Assembly (NCBI GenBank): GCA_946902985.2
Contig: OX336389.2
Span: 1,012,057,441-1,012,121,440 of the forward strand
DNA: 64,000 nucleotides
Direction of reading: 5' to 3'
DNA from: Meconema thalassinum
Taxonomy: Eukaryota > Arthropoda > Insecta > Orthoptera > Tettigoniidae
The position numbers were made by a program, and so were the translations under genes. The notes under the pieces were generated by a model that was not told the DNA's origin, ran no database searches, and saw only the letters and a program-made list of their open reading frames with translations. This document shows positions 20,178 through 32,687 of the stretch, one piece after another. Position 1 is the stretch's first letter; each line of letters opens with the position of its first letter.

Positions 20178-22247
20178 GTCACCTCGATTATGACTTACAT
20201 ATATTTTAAACATTTCTCTCTTTACATTGCATATCATTACTAATTACATTTTCTCTAACAAAGTATTTCTTTCGTGTATCTCAACCGACCATTGTGAAAA
20301 GAACGATTCAGTTTTCGCATAATTGAAAATAATTCCACTGGAGATCCTCCTCAATGGAAAACACGTCAAAACTACAGCATGGAAAAGAGCCTATCTTGAG
20401 AAGGTACAAATTAACCATTAGATTTGAACGCTAAACCAAGTTGGAGTTTCCCACAAGAATCCACAAAAATTTAAAAAACTGAACGAGCTCACAAAGGGAG
20501 TCAAAATTAAAAGAATTTCAAAAAATCTGGATTACCAGAAATAAATTCGCACAATCGCACAGAATCCTACTAGAAATCACTATGTTACATGTCTATGCTC
20601 AATCTGCCGAAAATATAGACCTGAATGTCTATCTAATAACTTGCATGAGCTTTCAAAAATATATTCGAAGTCAAATTCAAAAAGTCCAGAGAATTTGTTC
20701 AAAGTCGAATTTACGTATACGACGGATTATGGAACATCTGCTTGAGTTAGAATTATTCTTATATAATTTTAACGTCGTCTTCTCCCTATAATATTTCTCA
20801 TGTTGTCTTCCCAACAAACTATATTCTTCTATCTTATTCCCAAATTACATCTTAATGAAAGAAAGGTAATGTTCAATGTAACACTACAATAACTACTAAA
20901 TTGAACTACAAAGAGAATTACATACTCGGACAGAAATGATTAAAGAATCACCCTAGCCCTCGTCTGTAATTCTTAACTACTCTAATCAAAATTGGTGAAA
21001 AGGAACCTCAAAAGCATGACAAATTCATACTGTCTACTAAAAGAAAACTTCCAGCTACCTTGTTGAAGTTCTAGTTGAATGAAGTGAGAATGTTATAGCA
21101 CATACTCCTGCCTGGGATCGAACCATATCTGCTCAGCTGTACCGATCACGAAACGACTGGATATCAAGTAGACCCGATTACCGTTCGCGAAACGAGACGA
21201 AGCTAACAGATGTTCATTTGACAAAGTTCATAGTTCTTTCACTTGCTAGAGAACACGACAACATTGTTGTAGTAAGCCAAGCCAGTTTCATTATGTAGCA
21301 GTACAAATCGTCATTCAGACTTTCACAGTCTCTTCAATCTTCTCTTATAAAGTCTCATACTATAGTTGCTCATATTGGAATCAAGTAATCATCCTGAGTA
21401 TTCAACGCTGCTATGTGTTACATTTCTTGCCTGTGTTTAGCCCATATTCTGCATCTTCATAACGTAGCAATATCTCTCTCTCTCTTTATATCATCTATGA
21501 TAATCATGGCTAAAGCTGTTTATTCTGTACTGCAATGTAGAACACGATGTTGTACCATTGGCTTAATAAGAAGTTGTCATACGTGACTGCAAGTTCGCTG
21601 TGCTCGAATTGAAGGTTAACACTGTCTGAAACAATAATAAGATCAGACGAAAATCCTATCACGTTATACTGTAACACGTATATGTCGGTTCAACTCCACG
21701 ATTACCGAACCAACACGTCTTCACGGCAACGCACGAACAAGTCTTAGACCAGAGAGTTCTACGACCCTCCTCTCTGAAGTTGTATTCACTAATCAACTCT
21801 ACGTTTGCTCTCGCAAATCGTACTGTCTCCAGGTGATCCACAATGCACCTTGTTCTCTGATCGACAGCAACTATCGATACATATATCATTGCCGAGTTCA
21901 ATAATCACATGTTATAAAACTGTATGCATTTATACTCATATAAAAGTTCTCAGTTATATTCCTTTATCCACAGGATGCGTTTACCATTCTTTGTTTCATA
22001 CTGCATTGTGTATATTGCTCTACCACGATGTTCAAAATAACGACAGTGGTGCTGTGTCCATCTTGTATTCAATACAAGTATTAAAATATCCAACATGTGG
22101 TCGTCGGCATGTACGGCGGGTTTCTGACTGCTCCTGACCTCGCCACAGTACTACCGCGCACCTGCATTCCAAAGGAATTTCGCAGTGCTGCCATCAGTGT
22201 TATTGCCAAATTAACCTATATCCAACTAAATACAAAATACGGTCTCA
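20178..22247 (-). repeat. Element 2, 3' LTR, right segment (U3 side)
   Basis: It continues the left LTR after the Ty3 insertion and matches 28623-30696. It ends GGTCTCA, followed by a polypyrimidine run. On the minus strand a TATA-like tataaatgc lies about 0.3 kb from the LTR start (plus about 21930), a candidate promoter. The short frames here (20582, 21805) recur in the other LTR and are not supported as genes. Confidence 0.9.
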
Positions 22248-22257
22248 TCTCTCTCCC
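22248..22257 (-). promoter_or_regulatory. Polypurine tract, element 2
   Basis: The plus strand reads tctctctccc immediately beside the inner edge of the 3' LTR, so the minus strand is gggagagaga. This is the expected position and composition for the plus-strand primer of an LTR retrotransposon. Confidence 0.75.
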
Positions 22258-22409
22258 AACGCAACAAATAAAATTGTAACAATACTTTTATTTCATCTTT
22301 CTAGATATTCTTAGTATGAGCAGTATTTTGTCATCGCTCTACCTTTCTGTGGTATTTCCTAAGCGTCATGAATTACATTGTTAAACGGAGGTGAATAATC
22401 ATTTACTTC

Positions 22410-25043
22410 CTATTGGAATCTAAAATTGGCGTTTTTTTTATCGGGACGCCTCCCTTGCCTCTCAGCTTGTTGGCTTGTCCCTGGTTCTTGATCACTTTCC
22501 GTGGCTCTTCGTTTGTTGTTTCGCTCTTCCCTTTTTTCCTCTGTCTTTTCTAGACTGTTGTTTTTCTTCTTGGGTCTGATAATTCTTATCACGATAGTTC
22601 TTGTACCGTGAGTAACCCTGCTGGTTATTTTGTTGCCTTTGGAAATAGCCCTGTCTATCTTCATTGACATATGATCTACCGTCATTATTCTGGTTTCGGT
22701 ATCTATTATTTCTCTGTTGATTCCGTTCTCTGTCAGAATAGCTGTTGTTGAATCGTTCATTCCTTTCCCTATCCTGATAAGGTCTGTATCTATCTTGGTC
22801 TCTATTATACTGATATGACCTTTGTTGACCTCGATAGTAATTAGACTGATAATTCCTATATGGCTCTTGATTATTCCTATAATCTCTCTGTTGGTCATAA
22901 TACCTTTTGTTCCTGTTATGACCTGTCCATTTTGACTCGTTTTGACCTGTCCTTTCGGTTTGTTGAGGCCTGTCCATAACCACGGCGTTCACGGTTTTAC
23001 TCTCCGTCCTTCCGCTTTTTATAATTGTTGGTGAAATGGATGTATGATCCAGCCTACGAAGTAGATCGTCCATCGTGGCTAAATCGGCTACTCCAGACGA
23101 AACAATGTTCGCCTGACCTCTACCGTAACTGACCCGAAATGGTCTCTAGAATTTCTTCCTGGGTCAAAGGTGGGTCAAGAAAACGGAGTCTGGCCAACTG
23201 AGATGTAAAGAATTCCGAGTACCTAGTAGGACCAGTACTACTATACTTCCTCGAGTAAATCTCAGCTCTCACAGCATGTTGAGATTCGATTGACCAAAAT
23301 CGCTTTATGAATGATTCTGAAAACTGCTCGAAGTTGTCAAACGTGTAACGAAATGCGCGAAACCAATTTAAAGGACCATCTGCTAAATGCCTCTCCACTA
23401 TCCGTAGTTCCCTGTCTCTTGCTTCATGATGTTCGACCAAATAGTCTTGTAAATTTCGTATGAATTAGATCGGAGTTAAGCTTTCTGAATTAGAAAACTT
23501 TTTAATTTTCTCATCATAACTTCTCACAATTGTGACATTAGACCTTTCGTTGGGTGTCGATGTTCTAAAGTCTCTAGGAGCATACTCTTGAGAACTCGTA
23601 TTGGGAACCTCTATCCTTTGTCTAGGCTGTTCTACAGCTCCTGTCCCATTCGAACGAGCTATGAAGTTCCTTGCTGGGGACGTAGTATCTAACCCCTCAC
23701 TAGGATTCTGAACTATATCTGCCCTATCGGAATTCATAGTGCTTTTTAGTGACTCGAATTGTGCCTTAAACTCGCTTCTTAAAGCATTAACGTCTACATG
23801 TTCACTTAAGTTGAATTTGGATAACTCCTGCCTGATTTCATTCAACTCTGATGTCTTTTTTTCTCTCTCCGAATTTACATCTAACCTGACCTGATCTATT
23901 TTGAGAGTAACTTTTTTAACTTGAGATTCAAGATTTTCCCTGAGGTTATTTATGCTATCGGTAGTCGATAACTGAACTGAATCGCTCCTTTTCTCAGCGT
24001 CTTCTCTTGCCTGAGAAATATCCTTGTTTAACCTAATTTCGACCTTAGCAACTTTTATTTCCAATTCAGATTTGACCTTATTAATGATATCTTCATTAAT
24101 CTTTGTGATTTCACCTCTTATTATTGTGACCTGTTCACTAACAATGGCCTTGAGATCGATTTCAAGATCCTTTCTCAAAACCTTGTTATGATCATCAACT
24201 TTTTCCCTCAAAGAGACCATATCATCCTCTAATTTTGATAAGGTCCTTTGTGTGGTGATCGCCTCGTTAGAAAATTGTAACTGAAGGGCATCTAAGCTAG
24301 TTTTATTCTCCTTCTGATTGTTTTCCAGTTCCAGTCTAACATTTCTGACGTCCTCCTTTATGCCAGAAATGTTTGACTGCATGCTGGTTACAAGTGTTTC
24401 TGTGTTAAATTTTTTAGCCTCAGTGCTAATTATCTTTTCCTGAGTGGCATCAAGCTTAGCCTCAGTACTAATTATCTTTTCCTGAGTGGCATCAAGCTTA
24501 GCCTCAGTGCTAATTATCTTTTCCTGAGTGGCATCAAGCTTAGCCTCAGTACTAATTATTCTTTCCTGAGTAGCATCAAGCTTAGCCTCAGTGCTAATTA
24601 TCCTTTGCTCAGTGCTAATTAATTTATTTTTGGTGTCGGTTATATCACTTTGTGCTAAATCAAGTTTAGCCTCCGCAGTAGCTACACTAGAGCGTACATG
24701 GCTAACCTCTACATTAACATTGCTTATATCTAATTGTACAAGCCTTACATCTCCTTGAACACAATCTACACTAGTCTCTACATCATTTATTTTTTCCTTA
24801 ATTTCTTTGGATCTTTCGGAAATTTTGCGGTTACTATCCTGTAAACGCTTTAGGGATAAATGAAGCTGGGACATATCAGCTTGAGCTGAATTTTGTATTT
24901 TTAGTCACTGTTTCGTTTAAATTGTCCAAGCTAGTTTGAGCATTTGACTTAATATCGGCTAAGTCCTGCTCCTGTTTGTTTTGCTTTTCCTGTATGGCCT
25001 GTAACAATGCCACGACATCGTCCATAGTCGCAGCAGCTGACAT
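22410..25043 (-). pseudogene. gag: Gag of the gag-only element 2 (coiled coil, capsid-like region, basic Arg/Asn/Gln tail)
   Basis: The start is ATG at 25043 (MSAAATMDDVVALLQ). A frameshift near 24890 leads into a 469-residue coiled-coil frame (24874-23465). This holds about five copies of a 14-residue unit, STEAKLDATQEKII (about 24420-24610). One in-frame stop (23465-23467) is followed in the same frame by the capsid-like part (ADGPLNWFRAFRYTFDNFEQ, then FIKRFWS; 23440-23120). A frameshift near 23125 gives the basic tail (23073-22492, rich in RDYRNNQ and YNRDQDRY). A further frame change near 22560 may lead to an end at 22410. No zinc knuckle and no pol follow. The layout is the same as in the Ty3 element's gag. 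Confidence 0.82.
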
Positions 25044-25785
25044 TTTACAACACTAAATGGAGAAATACAGAAATGCAACACATGTATAGCAGAATTGCCA
25101 TACTCAGAATGACCCTTTTCACCAATATGAACAATATAGTTTTTTTGCAGCTATACTTATTAACTAATTTAAATCTGTAAGAAAATAGGAGGTATATGCG
25201 CATAGTGATTCATATTAGAACTAATTAAAGTTATAATCGCAATTCTATCTTATTGAATTGATTGTTAGATAGAAATGAATTTAATATGACTGATGATCTT
25301 CCAATTATCATCGCCGGTAACAAGCATAAAATGGCCGACAAGCATGGAGTGAAAAACTATCCCCATAAGCTGCCCCATATGACCACGTTGATCTATAAAA
25401 GTTTCCAAGGCATGTCTCTTATGATCAAACTGTAATCATTTACAATTACGTTTAAAGCAAAGCAAAGATATCTAATGAATTTAAATTAAATGACGATACT
25501 TCTATCTGTATACCAGGTAGATTGAGTAAACTCAAGTTCATGTTTCTAAGAAACGCGAATTCCCAATGAATTCTATAATCGTAGCAGTGCCAAAGACAAA
25601 TACAGACGACTAGAAATTCGAACAAGTCAACTCGTTAACCGCATGAAAAATGGGTTCTTTTACGAAGATGACTATCCATTAGAGTGCTCGAGGATGCCAG
25701 CCCAAATGTCACAATGATTGGGTCTCCAAATTAATGTGACCACCCACTACGACACTCGAATTAAAACAATTCGATCGCCATAATA
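25044..25785 (-). other. Leader (5' untranslated) region of element 2
   Basis: It lies between gag and the Tc1 insertion, with no gene. Near 25718-25740 it carries a second, diverged copy of the sequence at the LTR edge (gattgggtct, then aattaatgtg). This resembles 27254-27275, as if the primer-site region had been duplicated. Confidence 0.5.
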
Positions 25786-27250
25786 CACACATCAAAAAAA
25801 GTTTTGCATCACCTCGGTTCCAAGAGTTCCGGAACCTTTAAATACAAAGGGAATAGAGATCAACACAAACAACATTTCAGCTCGTTTTATTGCTCATGAG
25901 ACCCACACATTGCATGTTGTACCATCATACAGCTAGACTTTCAGCATTTGTGGTCCAGATTGCAGTACACACCACTACCTCTAATACCCAGTAGCACGTC
26001 CTCTTGCATTGATGCATGCCTGTATTCGTCGTGGCATACTATCCACAAGTTCATCAAGACATTGTTGGTCCAAATTGTCCCACTCCTCAACGACAATTCG
26101 GCGTAAATCTCTCAGAGTGGTTGGTGGGTCAAGACGTCCATAAACAGCCCTTTTCAACATATCCCAGGCATGTTCGATAGGGTTCATGTCTGGCGAACAT
26201 GCTGGCCACTGTAGTCGAGCGATGTCGTTATCTTGAAGGAACGCATTCACAAGATGTGCACGATGAGGTCGAGAATTGTCGTCCATGAAGACAAATGCCT
26301 CTCCAATATTCTGCCGATATGGTTGCACTATGGGTCGGAGGATGTCATTCAGGTATCGTAAAGCCGTTTCGGAGCCTTCCATGACCACCAGTGGCGTACG
26401 TCGGCCCCACATAATGCCACCCCAAAACATCAGGGAACCACCACCTTGCTGCACTCGCTGGACAGTGTGTCTAAGACGTTCAGCCTGACCAGGGTGCCTC
26501 CAAACACGTCTCCGACGATTGTCTGGTTGAAGGCATATGCGACACTCATCGGTGAAGAGAACGTGATGCCAATTCTGTGGGGTCCATTCAGCATGTTGTT
26601 GGGCCCATCTGTACCGCGCTGCATGGTGTCGGGGTTGCAAAGCTGGACCTCGCCATGGACGTCGGGAGTGAAGTTGCGCATCATGCAGCCTATTGCGCAC
26701 AGTTTGAGTTGAAACACGACGTCCTGTGGCTGAACGAAACGCATTATTCAACATGGTGGCATTGCTGTCAGGGTTCCTCCGAGCGGCAATCCGTAAGTAG
26801 CGGTCATCCACTACAGTAGTAGCCCTTGGGCGGCCTGAGCGAGGCCTGTCATCGACAGTTCCTGTATCTCTGTACCTCCTCCATGTCCGAACAACATCGC
26901 TTTGGTTCACTCTGAGACGCCTGGAAACTTCCCTTGTTGAGAGCTCTTCTTGACACAAAGTAACAATGCGGACGCGATCGAACTGGGGTATTGACCTTCT
27001 AGGCATGGTAGAACTACAGACAACATGAGCAGCGTACCTTCGTCCTGGTGGAATGACTGGAACTGATCGGCTGTCGTACCCCCTTCGTCTAATAGGCCCT
27101 GCTCATGCATGGTTGTTTACATCTTTGAGCAGTTTTAGTGACATCTATGAACAGTCAAAGGGACTGTATCTTTGATACAATATACACAGTCAACGTCTAT
27201 ATGCCGGAGATCTGGGAACCGAGGTGATGCAAAACTTTTTTTGATGTGTG
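25786..27250 (-). mobile_element. Tc1-like transposon, copy A, complete
   Basis: 1465 bp, flanked by TA (25784-25785 and 27251-27252). The 36-bp terminal inverted repeats are perfect: cacacatc, a 7-A run, then gttttgcatcacctcggttcc, at 25786-25821 and 27215-27250. It carries one intact transposase gene. It is inserted in the leader of element 2. Confidence 0.97.
25981..27006 (-). CDS. Tc1-family transposase, DD34E (341 aa), copy A
   Basis: An N-terminal helix-turn-helix (STREVSRRLRVNQSDVVRTW, residues 23-42) is followed by a GRPR-like RSGRPR (56-61) and a second DNA-binding helix region. The catalytic triad is Asp153 (FTDEC), Asp243 (MDDNSRPH) and Glu278 (DMNPIEHAW), with 34 residues between the last two, the Tc1 DD34E signature. 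The length of 341 matches full-length family members. It excises and integrates the element at TA. It differs from copy B only at residues 21 (Glu here, Gly there) and 144 (Gln here, Arg there). Nothing in the sequence prevents function. Confidence 0.96.
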   Translation of the reverse strand: MPRRSIPQFDRVRIVTLCQEELSTREVSRRLRVNQSDVVRTWRRYRDTGTVDDRPRSGRPRATTVVDDRYLRIAARRNPDSNATMLNNAFRSATGRRVSTQTVRNRLHDAQLHSRRPWRGPALQPRHHAARYRWAQQHAEWTPQNWHHVLFTDECRICLQPDNRRRRVWRHPGQAERLRHTVQRVQQGGGSLMFWGGIMWGRRTPLVVMEGSETALRYLNDILRPIVQPYRQNIGEAFVFMDDNSRPHRAHLVNAFLQDNDIARLQWPACSPDMNPIEHAWDMLKRAVYGRLDPPTTLRDLRRIVVEEWDNLDQQCLDELVDSMPRRIQACINARGRATGY

Positions 27251-27256
27251 TAGATG

Positions 27257-27264
27257 GGTCGCCA
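27257..27264 (-). promoter_or_regulatory. Candidate primer-binding site, element 2
   Basis: On the minus strand TGGCGACC begins 8 nt inside the 5' LTR edge. It matches the start of the tRNA-Arg-type site used by some insect Ty3 elements (recalled). The downstream bases do not continue the match, and the Tc1 element lies a few bases further on. Confidence 0.4.
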
Positions 27265-27272
27265 TATTAATG

Positions 27273-30200
27273 TGCACCCGTATCCACGTGGTCTTACCTG
27301 ATGAAATCCAAAAGAAAAAGCAGGATCGTAGAATCTGGAAGCCCCGGCTGAAGATAACCCCCAAGACACCACCACCAAGGATAGACCATGGATAGGAATA
27401 CCACAAAAATTAAAAAGAATGTGATAAGTAGATGCCAGTGGTCTATAAAAAAATGAAAAATAGCCCAAAGTGAGCTACCAAGACTCTTAAAGATAATTAA
27501 ATTAATCTAATCTCGGGCGCGTTAAAAAGCATCCTAGTTAATGACCCACTGGTTCTCGAAGCACATTCTAATTCGAATAGAAATCACTAAGTCATTCGTA
27601 TGAATTTTTAAAATTTAACAAAAGTTTATTAACTGAAACCGCAGTGTCGTGAAGTAGAAACTCCACTGAACAAAAGTTTATAATCTTATGCCTCTGCCGA
27701 AGCATGAAAAATGTTTAAGAAACAATCGCCTTAATTAGGCCACACAAACTGCCTATCGTCTCATCATCATGAACGAAGTTCCAAAATAAAAATAAAAAAT
27801 TACACACAAAATATTCTGGTATTATCGTAAACCCTTTTTGATATATTTAAAAAATATTCTATTCAATCGTAGCAATTAATATATACATATTTTAAATAAT
27901 TACATTTTATTTCTGATATTTAGTTGCGCCTAGAATTATTCATCACGTTAATTGCATGTATTCATATGAATTAATTTGGTTTCAATTTTCAAGTCCGTGC
28001 CGTCCTAAATGACAAACAATTAAGCTAATCGGACGTCGTATTGTTAATTATATTGATTATATTTCATTTCACTTTCTCACAGATATTAGATTTTCTATCA
28101 CTCAATATTTTAGTTATAAATAGCTCAAATTTATACAAGTGTTAATATTACAGTCTTTCCAATTAAACTATTCTAAAAACAATTGTTACTAAAACTTAAC
28201 AAATATTAGCGATGTTCTTACAACACTTGGTTTCATAAATGTTGGATTCAAAATTGTATATCAGCTTTCCACTAGCTAAAATCGTGACTAAATTTCACGT
28301 TCAAAATAATTCACCGTAGTGCACTCAGCAATAGCTCTAAAGCTAATTCAGTGCTGGAAAAATTGATATTGACTATCCACATATGTCAAATATCTCCTAA
28401 ATTGCAATCCAAATACGCATACAAAATTCCATTATTACCATATCATCGCTAAACAGTTCTTAATAAATTCCAAACATTACGAATATTACACAAGTTTTTA
28501 TACAATCATGGATAAATATGTTGCTTCAAATTAGCCAAAAGTTAAAGTGTCGAGAATAATCTTTATCAGAACAATGATAAAATATTGTATTCACAAGTCC
28601 AAATAACTGTCTGAGAATTCGAAGTCTGTCACCTCGATTATGACTTACATATATTTTAAACATTTCTATCTTCAAATTACATATCATTACTAATTACATT
28701 TTCTCAAACAAAGTATTTCTTTCGTATATCTCAACCGACCATTGTGAAAAGAACGATTCAGTTTTCGCATAATTGAAAATAACTAACTGGAGATCCTCCT
28801 CCAAGGAAAACACGTCAAAACTACAGCATGGAAAAGAGCCTATCTTGAGAAGGTACAAATTAACCATTAGATTTGAACGCTAAACCAAGTTGGAGTTTCC
28901 CACAAGAATCCACAAAAATTTAAAAAACTGAACGAGCTCACAAAGGGAGTCAAAATTAAAAGAATTTCAAAAAATCTGGATTACCAGAAATAAATTCGCA
29001 CAATCGCACAGAATCCTACTAGAAATCACTATGTTACATGTCTATGCACAATCTGCCAAAAATATAGACCTGAATGTCTATCTAATAACTTGCATGAGCT
29101 TTCAAAAATATATTCGAAGTCAAATTCAAAAAGTTCAGAGAATTTGTTCAAAGTTGAATTCACGTATACGACGGATTATGGAACATCTGCTTGAGTTAGA
29201 ATTATTCTTATATAATTTTAACATCGTCTTCTCCCTATAATTTTTCTCATGTTGTCTTCCTAACAAACTATATTCTTCTATCTTATTCCCAAATTACATC
29301 TTAATGAAAGCAAGGTAATGTTCAAAGTAACACTACAATAACTACTAAATTGAACTACAAAGAGAATTACATACTCGGACAGAAATGATTAAAGAATCAC
29401 CCTAGCCCTCGTCTGTAATTCTTAACTATTCTAATCAAAATTGGTGAAAAGGAACATTCAAAACATGAAAAATTCATACTGTCTACTAAAAGAAAACTTC
29501 CAGCTACCTTGTTGAAGTTCTAGTTGAATGAAGTGAGAATGTTATAACACATACTCCTGCCTGGGATCGAACCATATCTGCTCAGCTGTACCGATCACGA
29601 AACGACTGGATATCAAGTAGACCCGATTACCGTTTGCGAAACGAGACGAAGCTAACAGATGTTCATTTGACAAAGTTCATAGTTCTTTCACTTGCTAGAG
29701 AACACGACAACATTGTTGTAGTAAGCCAAGCCAGTTTCATTATGTAGCAGTACAAATCGTCATTCAGACTTTCACAGTCTCTTCAATCTTCTCTTATAAA
29801 GTCTCATACTATAGTTGCTCATATTGGAATCAAGTAATCATCCTGAGTATTCAACGCTGCTATGTGTTACATTTCTTGCCTGTGTTTAGCCCATATTCTG
29901 CATCTTCATAACGTAGCAATATATCTCTCTCTCTTTATATCATCTATGATAATCATGGCTAAAGCTGTTTATTCTGTAGTGCAATGTAGAACACGATGTT
30001 GTACCATTGGCTTAATAAGAAGTTGTCATACGTGACTGCAAGTTCGCTGTGCTCGAATTGAAGGTTAACACTGTCTGAAACTATAATAAGATCAGACGAA
30101 AATCCTATCTCGTTATACTGTATCACGTATATGTCGGTTCAACTCCACGATTACCGAACCAACACGTCTTCACGGCAACGCACGAACAAGTCTTAGACCA

Positions 30201-30696
30201 GAGAGTTCTACGACCCTCCTCTCTGAAGTTGTATTCACTAATCAACTCTACGTTTGCTCTCGCAAATCATACTGTCTCCAGGTGATCCACAATGCACCTT
30301 GTTCTCTGATCGACAGCAACTATCGATACATATATCATTGCCGAGTTCAATAATCACATGTTATAAATCTGTATGCATTTATACTCATATAAAAGTTCTC
30401 AGTTATATTCCTTTATCCACAGGATGCGTTTACCATTCTTTGTTTCATACTGCATTGTGTATATTGCTCTACCACGATGTTCAAAATAACGACAGTGGTG
30501 CTGTGTCCAACTTGTATTCAATACAAGTATTAAAATATCCCACATGTGGTCGTCGGCATGTACGGCGGGTTGCTGACAGCTCCTGACCTCGCCACAGTAC
30601 TACCGCGCACTTGCATTCCAAAGGAATTTCGCAGTGCTGCCACCAGTGTTATTGCCAACTTAACCTATATCCAACTAAATACAAAATACGGTCTCA
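27273..30696 (-). repeat. Element 2, 5' LTR (right), uninterrupted
   Basis: A 3424-bp LTR, TGCACCC...GGTCTCA, followed by the TSD GTAC (30697-30700). It is the undisturbed counterpart of 3672-5031 plus 20178-22247. It shows that neither the Ty3 element nor its TSD copy is part of the original LTR. The short frames at 29031 and 30254 are LTR sequence. Confidence 0.92.
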
Positions 30697-32687
30697 GTAC
30701 TGAGCCAGTGTTTTGCATTGATTTGGAACCTGGACATGTTAGAAAGAACACAGATGATATTTTTTATGTCAATATTTCAACTGCAAGCAGCAGCGATGAC
30801 TTTGTGACGTGCGCTTAGGAGTTGTACTAGCAACCCGGATGACAATCTTGACCACGTGACTTGTCAAGGTACAGTTATTGCCTACAAGATGGATGCCGTG
30901 TAAACGTGACTCCAATATATGCTGTTATCAAGTATCACAGATATCACAGAGGGGATCGACAACTGGCAAATACATTGTATTTCATGTAGAAACGAATTGA
31001 GAATGATTTTGATATTATAAATGCACAGTTCAGAATACCAGGTGATTATCGCAATCAAACTGTGTCGACCTCGATTGTCATATCGTTTGAACCCAGGAGT
31101 ATTGTGGGTAGACTGGCAGTCAGTATGAAATATCTCGCTCGGGAGAGATATTCATTCGTTCGTAATACTACTTCAGAATCAGCCAAGAAACGTGTCCGCT
31201 GGCATGATTGAAAGTAGGCATATCAAGTGAAACTTTAACTAGTGCGGAGTGAGAATAGGCCTGTACATAACGATTAGTCTTGACTTGCTACAGCAAGACG
31301 CGAGTGTTAGAAACGCATGGGAAGAACGAATAGCCCATTGTGTTAGATTTGAGTGTAATGAAAGTGAACACAGTTTTCATATAGACTGGTTATATTCTAC
31401 TGCCATTATAAAACATTTGAACATTAAAGTACGGTCAACATATACTGCAGCAATGAACATTGATATTATATTGTGTGGAAATACTCTTCGATACAATATA
31501 GTGATGATGAAGAAATACTATATGAATAACAGGAATGCAGCAGCTTAGCCGAGTTGAGCATTTGGAATGATTACTAAGCTCAACTATGGATTTCAATAGC
31601 AGAATGCTGTATTAGCAGAGGCTGAAGGCACTTTCGAGATATTGACGCTACATTCGTACTTCTACAATATGAACTTTCAATGGCATTTTCAACTAAGCTA
31701 TCGAGCAAACTTTTGACGTGTCGGTGCGATGAACTTCGCAACGCGGACAGCTGTTTTTTCGAGCCGGATGGGAACGAGGTTCGATTCTACGCAGTTCCAA
31801 GCGGTACGAGAAATACGCAACGCAATAGACAAGGGTTCAGTCCCTACCAGGAATGTTTGCTTCAAACATTCTTTTCCATTTTCATCGAGATGACTACGAA
31901 CAAGGTTGCTGGGAACATTTCATATACGTAGACAGTATGAATTAGTCATACTTTAGAATGTCCTTCTTTCACCAATTTTTATTCAGTAGATAAAAAGTGC
32001 ATTCTAGGGCTAGACTTGATACTTTTTATCATTTATGTCCAACCATGTATTCATTTGTAGTTAATATTAATATTATATGTGATGTTATTTTTAAAGCATT
32101 ACTTTTCTTTTTTTAAATTTACTTTGGCGATAAATTGAGCATTATAATTCGTTGTGAAGCCACGATATAAGAAGAGACAGGGCCAAGACTACGATAAAAT
32201 TATATAAGAATAGTCGTTAGCAAGAAGATGACCGATATTCCACGTATACCTGAACATTATTCGGAATAAATACTTGTGACTATTTAAACAAGGAGACAGA
32301 ATATTTTGGCATTACATGCAACATTGTTTGATAGATGTGTTAGTCTATTTGTCATCGAGTTCGATATAGACTCGGAAATATAGTGAATTCTAGTGTGATC
32401 AATTACGTATTTTGGATTAGGCTTTTGTGATCCACCTTTTTGAATTTCTTATTGAATATAGGCACTTTTTCGAGTTCGTTCAGTTTTTCTATTTTCTTTA
32501 TTCTTTTGAAATACTCCACCTTGGTTAAGCGTTTGATTCTAATGGATTATTTGTACCTTCTTAAGACAGGCACTTTTCCATGGTGTAGTTTCTTATGTGT
32601 TTCCTTAGAGGAGGATTTCCATTTCGAATTTTGTTTAGGCGAAAACTGAAATATTTGTGAAATATGAGAGTACAATGAAATGAAATA

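Larger units (their letters stand above)
3672..30696 (-). mobile_element. Gag-only LTR retrotransposon with about 3.4-kb LTRs (element 2), heavily nested
   Basis: The two LTRs are direct repeats: 3672-5031 plus 20178-22247 on the left, and 27273-30696 on the right. Both start TGCACCC and end GGTCTCA, and GTAC flanks the whole element at 3668-3671 and 30697-30700. The internal region is 22248-27272. On the minus strand it reads PBS-like site, leader, gag, polypurine tract, 3' LTR. No protease, RT, RNase H or integrase lies between gag and the LTR, where only about 0.16 kb remains. It is therefore non-autonomous. A complete Ty3 element sits in the left LTR and a Tc1 element sits in the leader. 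Confidence 0.88.

Noticed and set aside
20582..22279. Short plus-strand frames duplicated at 29031-30818
   Set aside because: Their apparent conservation is explained by the two LTRs being copies of each other. They have no protein features.
26276..26819. Plus-strand frames, repeated at 33182-33725
   Set aside because: They are antisense to the Tc1 transposase genes and are repeated only because the transposons are near-identical.
31249..31548. 99-aa plus-strand frame that looks protein-like
   Set aside because: It lies inside LTR 3. The region aligns with the U3-side sequence of the element 2 LTR, where no such frame is conserved.
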